Shown here: piece by piece, positions 12,311 to 24,339 of the stretch | How the letters are laid out: the number at the start of each line of letters is the position of its first letter | Position numbering within the stretch: position 1 is the stretch's first letter | From: Dasypus novemcinctus | Lineage: Eukaryota > Chordata > Mammalia > Cingulata > Dasypodidae | NCBI RefSeq assembly: GCF_030445035.2 | Contig: NC_080682.1 | Location: 34,764,770-34,828,769 of the forward strand | Length of the DNA: 64,000 nucleotides | Direction of reading: 5' to 3' | Notes under the pieces: generated by a model | What the model saw: the letters and a program-made list of their open reading frames with translations, nothing else | What the model was told of the DNA's origin: nothing | Database searches by the model: none | Translations under genes and position numbers: made by a program

Positions 12311-14876
12311 CAAAATAGCCAAATAATATTAATAAGAACATGAAATAATAATAATGGTTTTAAAATGGCAAATACATTATAAAACATTTAAAAATTTGAA
12401 ATAATTTTTTGACATTGTGTTTTTATCACCATGAGATCTATTATCTTGGATTTATGGAGATATTTTCTTCCATATATGCCCCTAGTGTCTTAATTTTTTT
12501 CATTTTACCTTCAATTAAGCTTTAAGTTTCAGAAAAGTCACAAAGAAAATGTAGATGTTTTCCATATACCCAATGGAGAGTGGTCTCCCCTATTAATAAC
12601 ATTTTACATGCAGATGGTACATTTGTATTGCTATTGAAGCATTGTTACTAACCATGATCAATGATTTACATTATAGTTTATATTTTGAGCTATACACTTT
12701 TATAGGCTTTGATGAAATTATAATGGCCTATGTCCATTATTGCAAGAACATGCAGAGCAATTCTAATGCCCTAAAAATGCCCTGTAATCCATCTATTCCA
12801 TTCTTCCTTCTGGCATCCTCAGAATTTATGGTAACTACTGTTCCAACTTTTGAAGAATAAAATTCATAGTTACTTGTAATATGCGTTCTTGAGGGTTTCT
12901 TGTCCTTCTAATAGAGAACATAGAGGGACTCCTAGGATGGGAATTCAATGCTTTCTTGTTTATTGTGTGGGTCTCCACCAACTGAGATCAGCCACTATGA
13001 CAAGATGAGCACTTAAATATTTTATAGACATATGCTCCAGATGCACCCTATTTCATATATGCCCCCACACATAATGCCTTACACCAGTAATCCTCCCCTT
13101 CTATATTTGTCTCCCTGTAAACCTGTCTTCCAGACTCTAGCTCTGTGAGTCCCTCAATTTGCTTATGTCATATCAGTGAGCTCATGTAATATTTGTCCTT
13201 CAGTGCCTGGATTTCTCAACATAAGGTCTTCAAGATTCATTAATGTCATCTGGTGCTAATACTGCATTCCTTCTCACAACTGAGTAATATTCCATTGCAT
13301 GCACATACCACAATTTGCTTATCCATTCATCTGTTGATGAACTATTGGTTTGCTTCCAGCTTTTGGCAATAGTGAATACTGCCACTAGGAACATTGCTAA
13401 GCATATATCTGTTTGTGTTCCTACTTTCAATTCTTCTTGAGTATATACCCAGCAGTGGAATTGATGAGTCATATGGTAGTTCTATACTTGGCTTCCTGAG
13501 GAACTACCATACTGTCCTCCACAAAGGTTGCCAATTCCTACATTCCCATCAGCAGTGGATAAGTGTTCTCTTCCCTCCACATCCTCTCCAACACTTGTAA
13601 TCCTCTGTTTTTTAAATAGCTGACAGTGTGATGGGTGTAAGATCATTATTTATTAAATTTATTAAATTCATTCCTTAATAACTAGAGATGTTGAGCATCT
13701 TTTCATGAGCTTTTTAAACATATGTATTTCTTCTTTGGAGAAATGTCCATTCAAATCTCTTGCCCATTTTTTATTTGGGTTGTTTGCCTTTTAATTTTTG
13801 AGAATTAGGATTTCTTTATTTATACTGAATATTAGACCTTTATCAGATAGATTGTTACCAAATATTTTCTCCCATTGAGTAGGCTGCCTTTTCACTTTCT
13901 TGACAAACTCCTTTGAAGCACAAATATTTTTAATTTTGAGGAGGTTCTATTTATCTTATTTTTTAAGTTCATTCCTCATGTTTGTGTGTAAAGATTATGA
14001 AACTATTTCCTACTACAAGATAATGCTTCCCACCATTTTCTTCTAGGAGCTTTATGGTCTTGGCTCTTATATATAGTGTTGATCCCTCTTGAGTTAATTT
14101 TTGTTTAGGTGTGAGGTGATGAGCCTCTCTAATTCTTTTGTCTATGGCTATCTAGTTCTCCAAGCATCATTTGTTGAAGAGGCCATTATCTCCCCTTTTA
14201 GCGAGCTTGGTGGCCTTGTTAAATAAAAGTTGACTGTACATGTGCAGGTCCTTATCAGAACTCTCATTTTTTCCTATTGGTCAGTATGTCTATTCTTTTG
14301 CCAATAACATGCAATTTTGACTACTGCAGCTTTGCAGTATATTTTAAAGTCAGATAGAATGACTCATCTATTTCAACATGTCTTTGTCTATTTAGAGTCC
14401 CTTTGCCCTTCCAAATAAACTTCATAATTAGCTTTTCCAATTCAGTAAAAACTGCTGTTATAATTTGTATTGGAATTGTATTAAATACATAAAGCATTTT
14501 GAGTAGGACAGATATCTTGATGTTGCTTAGTCTTTCAATCCATGAACGTAGAATATTTTTCTATTTATTTATATCTTCTTGGATTTCCTTCCACAATATT
14601 TTGTAGTTTTCTGCATACAACCTTTTACATCTTTAGTTAAGTTTATTCCTATATATTTGATTCTTTTTGTTGCTATTGTAAATGGAATTTTTTTCTTGAT
14701 TTCCTCTGCAGATTGCTCATTATTGGTTTACAGAAATAACACTGATTTTTGCATATTAATCTTATAACTTGCAACTTTACTGAACTCATTTTTCAGCTCT
14801 TGAAGATTTATTCTAGATTTCTCAGGGTTTTCTTTGTAAGGATCATGGCATCTGAAATAGTGAATTTTTTTTTAGC

Positions 14877-16275
14877 ACTTTTTTTTTATTGACTTTGTAA
14901 TAATATTACATTAAAAATATATATGTGAGGTCCCATTCAACCCCACCCCCCCACCCCCCCTCTCCCCCCCCAACAACACTCGTTCCCATCATCATGACAC
15001 ATCCATTGGATTTGGTAAGTACATCTTTGGGCACCTCTGCACCTCATAGACAATGGTCCACATCATGGCCCATACTCTCCTCCATTCCATCCAGTGGGCC
15101 CTGTGAGGATCCACGATGTCCGGTGATCACCCCCGAGGCGCCATCCAGGGCAGCTCCACGTCCCAAATACACCCCCACCTCTCATCTCTTCCTGCCCTTC
15201 CCCATACCCATCGTCCACCATGTCCACTTTTCCCAATCCAATGCCACCTCTTCTATGTGGACATTGGATTGGTTGTGTCCATTGCACCTCTATGTCAAGA
15301 GGAGGCTCAGATTCCACATGGATGCTGGCTGCCATCCTCCCATTTTCAGTTGTAATCACTCTAGGCTCCATGGTGTGGTGATTGTCCTTCTTCAACTCCA
15401 TCTTAGCTGAGTGTGGTAAGTCCAATAAATCAGACTGTAGGTGCTGGAGTCTGTTGAGGCTCAGGACCTGGCTATCACATTATCAGTCCAGAGATTCAAA
15501 TCCCCTAACTATATCTTAAACCCCAACGTTAACTGCACCTCCAGCAGATTAGTATGAAAGTCTTATGAAGGGAGATCCTATCTGAGTCCAGATTCATCAC
15601 ACATAAACACCATTTCCAGAGAGGGGCCATCTGCCCTGGTAGTAAACCCCATCGGCCATGACCATAACTCTCATGGGTCTCTTTAGCCTTCATAGGAACC
15701 AATATCTGAAGGTTGTATCTGCTTTATCTGTCTCTCTGACTCTGCTCAGTTGTGCATGAGGGCAATCCTTCTGCCAGCCTCCAGACTCTTTTTTAGAAAC
15801 TCGTAGCCATATAAACTCATTTCTCCTTTCCATTTCCCCCTTACTTTAGGTCAAACAGCATTTTAAAGTCATGTTGTTTTATGTAGACATGGATATTCTG
15901 TTGATCCGCATTGAACCTTCCATATAAGGTCCTTTTCCAGTTGCATCATCAGTTGGTATTTGATAGTGGTCCCTCGTTGCCAGGGAGGCTCATCCCCGGG
16001 TGTCATGTCCCACGCTGGAGGGAAGGCATTGCATTTACATGCTGAGTTTGGCTTCGAGACTGGCCACATTTGAGTAACATGAAGGCTGACAGGAGGAAAT
16101 TCCCAGGCACAATGTTGCTCTAGGCCTTGTTCTTATTTTAGGTTTATCAGCTCACAAGCATAGTCATTAGCATCAGGGGCTCACTGTTGAACCCTCACTC
16201 CCTCCCGGTCCCCGCCGCTGTACCTGGGAGACTATCGCTGCTCCCCTAGGGACCACGACATCCTAAGTGATCAAG
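14877..16275 (-). mobile_element. L1-type 3' end, long copy, nested in L1 (antisense)
   Basis: A poly-T run at 14881 followed by the complement of the aagtcaataaa end marks the 3' terminus. The 5' limit is near 16275, where host L1 sequence resumes (acttctaacacaatgttaaa). It is about 1.4 kb and much better preserved than its host. It closely matches the sense copy at 49054-49884 over their shared part. The distal 300 bp, toward the element's 5' side, is GC-richer (16190-16250). Open frames of 80-160 codons over it are non-coding by-products of a well-preserved GC-balanced sequence. Confidence 0.85.
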
Positions 16276-16689
16276 TAAGTACTTCTAACACAATGTTAAA
16301 TAAGAGCAGTTCAGTGGGCATCCTTGTCTTGTTCCAGATCTTAGAGGGATAGCTTTTAGCATTTCAACCATTGAATATGATGTTAGCTGTGGGTTTTTTA
16401 TCTATACTCTTTATCGTGTTGAAGAAGTTTCCTTCTATTCCTATCTTTTGAAGTGTTTTTTAATCAAGAAAGGGTGCTGTATTTTGTTGAATCCTTTTTC
16501 TGTATCTATAGAGATAACCTTGTGATTTTTTTTTCTTTTGAACTATTAATGTGATATATTACATTGATTTTTTCTGAAGTCAATACAGCTACTCCCAAAC
16601 AGTTTTGGCTATTGTTTGCATGCAAAATCATTTTCCAACCATCTTGCTTCCCTGGGTCTAGCATGAGTTATTATCTATGTGACTTTTCT

Positions 16690-18490
16690 GTATCCTAAAG
16701 CTTCTTAGAAGATAAAATGAAAAAATAAGACACTAGATGAATATGTGAAAGAAAATGTCACTGTTCTTACAACACAGCAGATGAAAGACACAGTGATTAA
16801 AAATATTTCAAATTTTTAACAAATTATATTTTATTGGTTATTTTTTAAATTATTTCATTTTCTTATTAGTATTATTTGGTTATTGGTTGGCTTCATTTTG
16901 GGGGGAGCTTTGAATCACAGAATTTTCACAACAATGACAGGGGAGGATCCCTGGTGTGGGGTGTCAGTGTTGGCAGTATGCATGGGAAGAAGTTCACCTG
17001 GGGCATGACTCGAAGGCATGTGAATATGTTCAAGTGTTCATGGTGCATTTTCTCAGTGGGTGGAGTTCCACACAACTGAAAGAATATTGAATTCCCTTCC
17101 TTGGTAGTTCTGCTGCATTCTCTAATAGGACAGCAAGAATGCTTCAAGTGTGAGAGTAGTGCCTTGTGAAGGAAGACAGACCATTATGCCAGGCCCTTGA
17201 TACTGATGATTGCACTTATGAACCTTTTCTCGTGAAATTGAAATTTAGCCTAGTATTACATACTGCTTAAGATTTGACTCCTAAAAGCCTCCTTGTTCAT
17301 CAAATGTGGACTCTCTCTAAGCCAAACAGCATATAAATGCATTACCTTTCCCCCAGTCTGAGACTTAACTCCCAGGAATGATGCTCTCTGTTAACGAAGG
17401 ATCATTACCAAGCACCAATTAGCAATGAATCTGGAAAAAGACTTTGACCAGTGGCTGGAAATGGTAAATACAATTGAGTTTTTATGACTATGAGATTTCA
17501 AAGTAAGTGGGGAGGTCATTCCAGAGGTTATGCTTAATGCAAGTCTCAGCAGGATCTTTGCTACAGTAAATGGTGCCTCAAATAGTGGGACTCCTGAGGG
17601 CTCTAGGGACATCTAGAAAATATAAGCACGGCAAACAGCTCAGAAATTTGACACCTTATCAGTGGGCCTTACTTTGGAACTTATGCTTCCCATGGTAAAA
17701 GAGTTAGATTCATTTATAGATCTCTACACATGGCTTTTCTGCCCTTTTATTTGAACGTATAATTAACACTATACTTTTTAAATTTAAGTCCCAGAGACTT
17801 AAATCTTTGGTCCATTCATATGACTCGAGCTCTGAATTACAGCAGAGATGCAACATCAACACTGCAATTCATTGGACTCATCCAGGACAACTAACAAGGA
17901 GATGATGATGGGCTACACCTATCACAAAGAAAAAAGAGTGTCAGCAACTTCATGAGAGATATTTCCATGCATCTGCACCATGTAATCTATGCTTCCTCTC
18001 AATTAGAAGCATAGTGGGCATCACCATCCCCAAATCCTCAAGATCAGGGAATGAACAATGGACATATTTTCATACTACTATAGACTTATTATTTTTCCAG
18101 CAATGAAAGATTTATTATTACTGATGTAAAGGCAGTGGCTACTAGAGGTTTTGAGGGATGGAAGATGGAATAATAGGTGGAATTGGGGGAAATTTTCAGG
18201 AAATTGGAGTTTCCTGTATAATATTGCAGTAACAGATACAGGCCATTGTATATTTTGTCATCATCTACAAAATTGTGTGTGATAGAGTGCAAACTACACT
18301 ATAAATTGTAGTCCATGGTTAGTAGCAATGCTTCAATATGTGTTCATCAATTGCAACAAACGTACTATACTAATGAAGGATAGTGTTAATGTGGGAAAGT
18401 GTGGGAGGGGCAGGGAAAGGGCATATAAGAATCCTTTATATTTTATGTAATCTAAAGTGTATTTAATTTTTTTTAATTAAAAGGAAAAAA
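16690..18490 (+). mobile_element. L1 3' UTR, long form (sense), nested in L1
   Basis: Sense copy with clear blocks shared with the antisense copy at 10690-12310: 'gcctagtattacatactgc' at 17250, 'actcccaggaatgatgctc' at 17369, the 'ggtccattcat' segment at 17810, and 'caatatgtgttcatcaattg' at 18333. It ends in an A-rich tail near 18490. Host L1 endonuclease sequence lies on both sides. The 5' boundary is uncertain; the segment 16690-16870 is unassigned and may not belong to the element. Confidence 0.8.
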
Positions 18491-19461
18491 AGGTGTATTT
18501 CTTATAGATATCTTATAGATGGGTCATATTTCCTTATCCATTCTGACAATCTGTGTATCTTGATTGGAGAGTATAGCCTATTAACATTCAGTGTTATTAC
18601 TGTCAAGGCATTACTTACGCTAGTCATATTTTCTTTAGATTTATATGTGAATCATGTTATTTTTATTTCTCTTTTTATCTTTTTAGTGTATCTTAAAAAT
18701 AATCTTCCATCCTACACTTTCCTCCAAACTTCTCTCTCCTGTTTTTTTTCCTTTCAACCTGCAGATCTCCCTTTAATATTTCTTCAAGGGCAGGTTTCTT
18801 CTTGACAAACTCTTAATTTCTGTCCGTAAATATTTTGATCTCTCCCTCATTTTTGAATACCAGCTTTACTTGTTCCACAATTCTTGGCTGAACGTTTCTT
18901 TTCTTTTTAACTCCTTAACTATGCCATAGCACTGTCTTCTTACCTCTATGGTTTCAGATGAAAAATCAATTCAAATCATATTGAGCTTCCCTTGTATGTG
19001 ATGGATCTCTTTTCTCTTGCTGCTTTTAGTATTCTCGTTTGGTTTTTAGCATTGGATAATTTGGTAAGTATATGTCTAGCAGTAAATCTCTTAAGATTTT
19101 ACTACTTGGGAGTGCTGGGCTTCCTGAACATGTACATCCATGTCCCTCAAAATATTTGGAAAATTTTTATCCATTATTTTTTCCAAAACTCTTTCTGCCC
19201 CTTTCCCTTTCTCTTTCTCCCTCCAGAATGTTTATATTGCATATGTTTGAATGTTTTGTTTTGTCATTAAACCCCTAAGTCTCTGATGGATTTTTTTTCC
19301 AATCTTTTTATCTATCTGTTCTACTTTCTGTCTTATTTCAGGTATTCTATCTTCCATATCACTGATCCTTTCATCTGCTTTTTCAAATCTGCTGTTATGT
19401 GCTTCCAGAGTATAATTGATTTCTTGCATTGTGCCATTCATCACTATCAGATCTGTTACCT

Positions 19462-20027
19462 TTATTTTTTAAGATTACATTAAAAAAATATGAGGTCCCC
19501 CAAACCCCCCCCCCCCATTTACCCTGCTCTTTCCCCCATAGCAACAATCTCCTCCATCATCAAGAGACATTCATTGCATTTGGTGAATACATGCCAGGGC
19601 ACCGCTGCACCTCATAGTCAATGGTCCACATCATAGTCCACACTCTACCACGTTCCACCCAGTAGGCCATGGGAGGACATACAATGTCCAGTAACTGTTC
19701 CTGCAGCACCACCCAGGACAACTCCAAGTCCCAAAAATGCCCCCACATCTCATCTTTTGCTCCCATTCCCTACCCCCAGCAGCCAAAATGGCCGCTTTCT
19801 CCACACCAATGCCACATTTTCTTCTATTACTAATCACAATAGTTCATGAACAGAATATCAGTAAGTCCACTCTAATCCATACTCTATTCCTCCATCCTGT
19901 GGACCTTGGAATGGTTGTGTCCACTCCACATCTACATCAAGAGGGGGCTTAGATTCCACGTGGATGCTGGATGCAATCCTCCTGCTTTCAGTTGTAGGCA
20001 CTCTTGGCTCCCTGGTGTGGTGACGTT
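19462..20027 (-). mobile_element. L1-type 3' end nested in L1 ORF1 (antisense)
   Basis: Begins with the reverse of an A-tail and a C-rich block (19498-19520), then shares the 'atttggtgaatacat', 'aatggtccacatcat' and 'aagagggggcttagattcc' segments with the 14877-16275 copy. It interrupts antisense ORF1: 'atcactatcagatctgttac' lies on the left and 'tttattcagtatgtttcccc' on the right. 5'-truncated at about 565 bp. Confidence 0.8.
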
Positions 20028-20404
20028 TGTTAACAATTTATTCAGTATGTTTCCCCAGACTCTTCTTAATGTTATTTATCTCTTCTTTCACTTCAGTAAG
20101 TTGATTCATGAAATTAATTTGACATCCTTATTTAGTTATTTGGTTGTTTCACATTCTGCCTCTCCTATTTTTTGCTTTTTTTTAGTTTTTTTTTTTTTCA
20201 TTAGATTGGTCCATGTTTTCCTGTTTCTTAGTATGACTTGTAATTTTTTTGTGTGTCTAGGAATCTGTTTATCTTGATAGATTTATTCAGTTGGTTAGTT
20301 TCTCTTTCTACTATAGGGTTTTTTAATTTTGCTTTTTGTGATAAGATTCCTTTTTGACACTTGATCCTCTTATTCTATATCTTTGCAGTATTCTGTGTTC
20401 CCTT

Positions 20405-20820
20405 GAAGAAAATATTAGGACTGCAAAAAGAAAAGAAATAAAAAGAGAAAAGGAATCCTAGTAGTAATAATAATAGAATGGTAATCAGGAAATTAAATGA
20501 GCAATATGATTAAAAATCATAAAAGATACAAAGAAATAAAAATTAAAAAGGTGGAATAGAGAAAATGAAACAAGGAAAAAAAATAAAGAAAACAATAGAA
20601 TTAATTAAAAGGCTAGAAAGTTAAGAAGAGAGAGAAAGAAAAAATGAAGACCAAACAAGAAAAGGTGGAATGAAAGAAAAGTAACAGAAGAGAGAAGATG
20701 GAAAAATGAAGGAAAGAAAAGAAATACAGTAGACAAAAAAGTAAAAGAATAAATTAAAAAGGGGAAAAGTCAACAAACAAAAACAAAACAACAAAAATAA
20801 CAAACAAGCAACCCAGGAAA
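20405..20820. repeat. A/G-rich low-complexity tract
   Basis: About 400 bp with strong purine bias on the plus strand, made of AAAG, AAAT and GAAA permutations with few C residues. It lies where the L1 5' region should be on the minus strand and may be an expanded polypyrimidine part of that 5' UTR. A similar A-rich patch lies at 20930-20996. Confidence 0.85.
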
Positions 20821-21084
20821 AACATCTTTCCTTCTTATGCCCCTGGGGACTTCTCAGGCTACTGGTGGCCATCAGTCAATCACCTTGCAGCCTCACCTCT
20901 ACAGGTGAGGTACCTGGTTTTAGCAAATAAAATAAAGAAAAAAATAACTGATAAAAATAAAAAACGGTAAAAAAGATTAAAATAAAAAAAAAAAAGAACT
21001 CAGTCTATACATTCTTGTCAGAAAGTGCTAGCTCATTGCCTGATAGCCTGGTGTATCACTCTCTGGATACCTTCTCTTAGAATG

Positions 21085-21157
21085 TGTCAGGCGTCAAACC
21101 GGAGATCTTGTACATGCAAGGTAGGGATTCCTACACTGAGCTACACCCACTCCATAG
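21085..21157 (-). mobile_element. DAS-like tRNA-derived SINE fragment
   Basis: On the minus strand this starts ggagtgggtgtagctcagtg, an A box, and has a degenerate B box (ccggtttgacgcc) about 40 bases later. It matches the head of the short DAS SINEs elsewhere in the window and lies within the L1 5' region. No clear A-tail remains. Confidence 0.65.
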
Positions 21158-22627
21158 GTTAGGTAGGCTTCTGAGGTTTATCGGGCTATTCCCACCCCCA
21201 TTCCCTCAGGTTAGTTACCCTTGTAACCATTTTCCAGAGCTGGCTGGTTATGTGCCTATTTCTGCCCCTTCACTGAGCTAGTTCCTCTCTCTCCCAGGGT
21301 AGCTGGGTGTAATGGACTCCCTGATCACATCTCCTCTAAATTGCTGATTGGGGTCTTTTTTGAGATTCAAAATGAGTTCAGCTAGCCAAACTCACAGGAA
21401 AGAAGCCACTCTCCACTCTCTGCCAGTCCCCTCTTCCTTCCAGGGAAAGCTCTTTCCCACTCAGTTGGCTGCAGTGAGTCAAGGGTTTTATCAAGGCAAT
21501 TTGTCTTGAGGGTGAGGTGTATGTGCTATTCCCAGCCACAGGGTTAAGTAACTCCTGGTTTTCCTTTGGCCTCTTTGTCTCTCTGTTCCTCTCCCCCTAG
21601 ATGATGTGCATCACTCTCCTGTTCTATAGATCCTGTGTGCCCCTTGCTAAGGTAGCTTTTTGCCTTTTCTTCATTGTTATTTGTGAGAGAGTTGAGATTT
21701 GCCTACTTAATTAGATGCCATTTTCCCAGAAGTCCAGTACAATTTTGACTGACATAAGGAAGAGGGTCAGGATCACTGAGAATCCTCTTTTATAACTTTA
21801 CATATATATATGAGATTTATATATATATAAGGAGATTTAGATTACATAAATGTTACTTTGAAAATGTAAGGGATTCTTACATACCCCTCTCCATCCTCCT
21901 CCCATACTTTGCCCCATTAATGAAATCTTTTTATTAATGTGGTACATTTGTTGCAATTGATGAACATGTATTGAAGCATTACAACTAAGCATGGTCTATT
22001 GGTTATATTATGTTTAATGCTTTGCAACATACGATTTTATAGGTTTTGATAAGAAGTATAATGATTTGGGTCTGTCATTGCAATATCACACAGAACAATT
22101 CCAATGCCTCAAAAATGCCCCACGTTACAACTATTCTGCCCTCTCCTCAGAACTTCTGGTGACCACTGTCTTTATATCAATGATACAAGTTCTTTCACTA
22201 CTAGAATAATAATAAGTCTAGTACATAGTTGCATATCCCTCTTATGTTTGTTTGTTCTCTTATCTTGAAGATTTTGGGATGGTGATGCTGACTCTGCTTT
22301 AGATTGCAAGGGGGCTTAGATCTTGTAGGACTGATGAATGGGTCTTGCTTGTAGTTGCAGATACACTGTGCTTATTGGGATGGGTGTTGTCCATCATCAT
22401 CCTTTGTTAGTTGTCCTGGGTGAGTCTGATAAACTGGAAAGTAGGCATTGACTGCAACTCTGCCGAGATTCAGGGTTCACCTGGCACGTGAACAGACTGA
22501 AGATTAAGTCTCTGGGACATATATTTAATGGGGGGAAGGCAGAGAATTTATTTATATGCTGAATTTGTTTTAGAGAGAGGCCCCATTTGAGCAACAAGGA
22601 GGCCTTCTGAATATAACTGTTAGGCAA

Positions 22628-23294
22628 TGTATTAGTTAGCCAAAGGAGTGCAGATGCAAAGTATGAGGAATCTGTTGGCTTTTATAAAGTGTATTTATCT
22701 GGGAAAGAAGCTTACAATTACAAGGCCATAAAGCATAAGTGACTTCCCTCACCAAAGTCTGTTGCCATGTTTTAGAGCAAAATGGCTGCCAACATCTGCA
22801 AGGGATCTGGCTTCCTCCTCCCCTTAAGATTCCATGGTCCCAGCCTCTTCCAATATCATCTGTAGGCTGGGATAAGTCTTCTCTCTCTTCTATGGCTTAT
22901 TTCTCTCCAGGCTCCACTGGTCTCTCTGTATCTCCACAAGGTGAGTTGTAAACTGTCAGACAAATAACTCATCTCTCTTATCAGGGCCTCTAGTGTAGCC
23001 TTCTCTCCTTTCTCTTTTATATCCTTCTCTATGTGCTTTCTTCCCTGGCTCCAGGATCAAAACTCCCTCCTCCCCTCTCTGTAGTGTGCTTTCTCTGTGA
23101 TTCCCTGCTCACCAAGGGGACAAGATGCAACATCCTACAGAGGTGGCACAATCAAAACCCTAGTCATAATTTAATCAAGTAAAACCGAAACCTCTAAATC
23201 CAATGTAATTTAATATGCCCAGAGGAACAAAGCAGTTTATAAACATAATCTAATATTTATTTTCAGAATTCATAAATAATGCCAATCTACTACA
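22628..23294 (-). mobile_element. Solo LTR, MaLR/ERVL-like (antisense)
   Basis: On the minus strand it begins TGTAGTAGATTGGCATTATT and ends TTTGGCTAACTAATACA, intact TG...CA ends of about 667 bp. Flanks ggcaa and ggtaa form a 5-bp target duplication with one mismatch, as expected for this class. It interrupts an L1 3' UTR that resumes immediately on both sides. No internal viral genes adjoin it. Confidence 0.85.
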
Positions 23295-23582
23295 GGTAAT
23301 ATATATTTTGATTTCACAGGAACACGGTTCCTAAGTATAAGCATTAATATCAAAGGCCTGGTGCATTGGTTCATCCTCCTTTACTAGACGCAGCCCAGTA
23401 CTATAGAGATTCTCACTACTCTCTGAGAGAATGTAGCAGAACTCACCAGAATGGGAATAATATACTGTTGGTTATTCTTTGGGTCTCTACCCACTGAAAC
23501 AACACCTCCTAACCACATGAACACATTCCCACTGCCTAGAAGCATGCACCGGTTACACCACCCCACACACATCCTCCATCAC

Positions 23583-24110
23583 TGTAGCAGTTTGATATGG
23601 TTATGAATTCCAAAAATAGATATTGGATTATGTTTGTAATCTAGTCTGTACCTGGGCATGATTAAGTTATGAGTAGGGCTTTGATTTGGCTACCTCATTG
23701 GGGTATAAATGCCATGGCAAAGGACAGAGTTGAGGGTTTTTGATGTTGGAGTTTCGATTTTGGAGCTTGATGCTGAAGCCTTAAGCCCCAGGAAGTAAGC
23801 ACACAGAGGAGAAAGAAGTGAGCCCTGGAAGAGAGGAACCCTGAGCCTAGGAAGAAACAAGTCCTAGGAAGAGAGGAATGCTGAACCTAGAGAGAAGCAA
23901 GACCCTGGATGGGAGGAACCCAGGAAGCCTGAACCCTTGTGTATGTCAGCAGCCATCTTGCTCCAACACGTGGAAATAGACTTTGATGAGGGAAGTAAAT
24001 TGTTTTTTTATGGCCTGGTATCTTTACTCTCCTACCCCAAATATATACCCTTTACAAAAACCAACCAATTTATGGTATTTTGCATCAGCACCCCCTGGCT
24101 GACTAATTCA
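23583..24110 (+). mobile_element. Solo LTR, MaLR/ERVL-like
   Basis: Starts TGTAGCAGTTTGATATGG and ends GACTAATTCA. It is flanked by a perfect 5-bp target duplication, atcac, at 23578-23582 and 24111-24115. About 528 bp, the same family as 4133-4625. An AAATA-type polyadenylation region lies near 24040. It is inserted in the same L1 3' UTR as the LTR at 22628-23294, in the opposite orientation. Confidence 0.9.
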
Positions 24111-24339
24111 ATCACTAACACCTAGGACCAGTGATCCTCCCCTACAACAGCTGCAAACCATTTGCAACCAAAACCCTCAGTACCAACAAAGCCAACAGAA
24201 AATAACAATAATAAAATAAAATAAAATAAAAATTAAACATGAAAGAAAAGAAAAAAATTAGAAAGTTTCGCGACATGCCTTTCATCATCGTAAAGATCAG
24301 TTATCTTTTATGTATATTGACAATTTCTGCTATATGTTT

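Larger units (their letters stand above)
12490..21745 (-). mobile_element. Near full-span L1 (antisense) with ORF2 deletion and nested insertions
   Basis: One L1 can be followed on the minus strand. Its 5' UTR starts at the 'cttctgggaaaatggc' type motif near 21740. A purine-rich 5' region follows, then ORF1, then the ORF2 endonuclease start near 18560 (SPIKIHRLSEWIRK). The ORF1 coiled coil at 19232-19444 contains EINYTLEAHNSRFEKADERI. Reverse transcriptase and the 3' part lie at 16590-13230, and a short-form 3' UTR at 13230-12490. Around 16590-16605 endonuclease sequence is joined directly to reverse-transcriptase sequence, so most of the intervening ORF2 is missing. Later insertions lie at 14877-16275, 16690-18490, 19462-20027 and 21085-21157. 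All reading frames are broken. Joining the pieces into one element is an inference from order and orientation. Confidence 0.75.
21800..24235 (-). mobile_element. L1 3' UTR, long form (antisense), split by two LTRs
   Basis: L1 3' UTR sequence occupies 21800-22627, 23295-23582 and 24111-24235. The pieces are collinear with 10690-12310: 'aattgatgaacatgtattg' at 21954, 'gatggtgatgctgactctg' at 22277, 'aggcctggtgcattggttc' at 23354 and 'ccagtgatcctcccctac' at 24128. Two solo LTRs in opposite orientations split it. An AAAAT-rich stretch closes the segment at 24200-24235. Confidence 0.85.

Noticed and set aside
14925..15425. 161- and 120-codon frames on opposite strands
   Set aside because: They fall within a young L1-type 3' end and are mirrored in the sister copy at 49238-49832. 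Opposite-strand frames in the same repeat argue against coding.
19232..19444. Coiled-coil protein gene on the minus strand
   Set aside because: The heptad-rich sequence is the ORF1 coiled coil of a broken L1, not a host gene.
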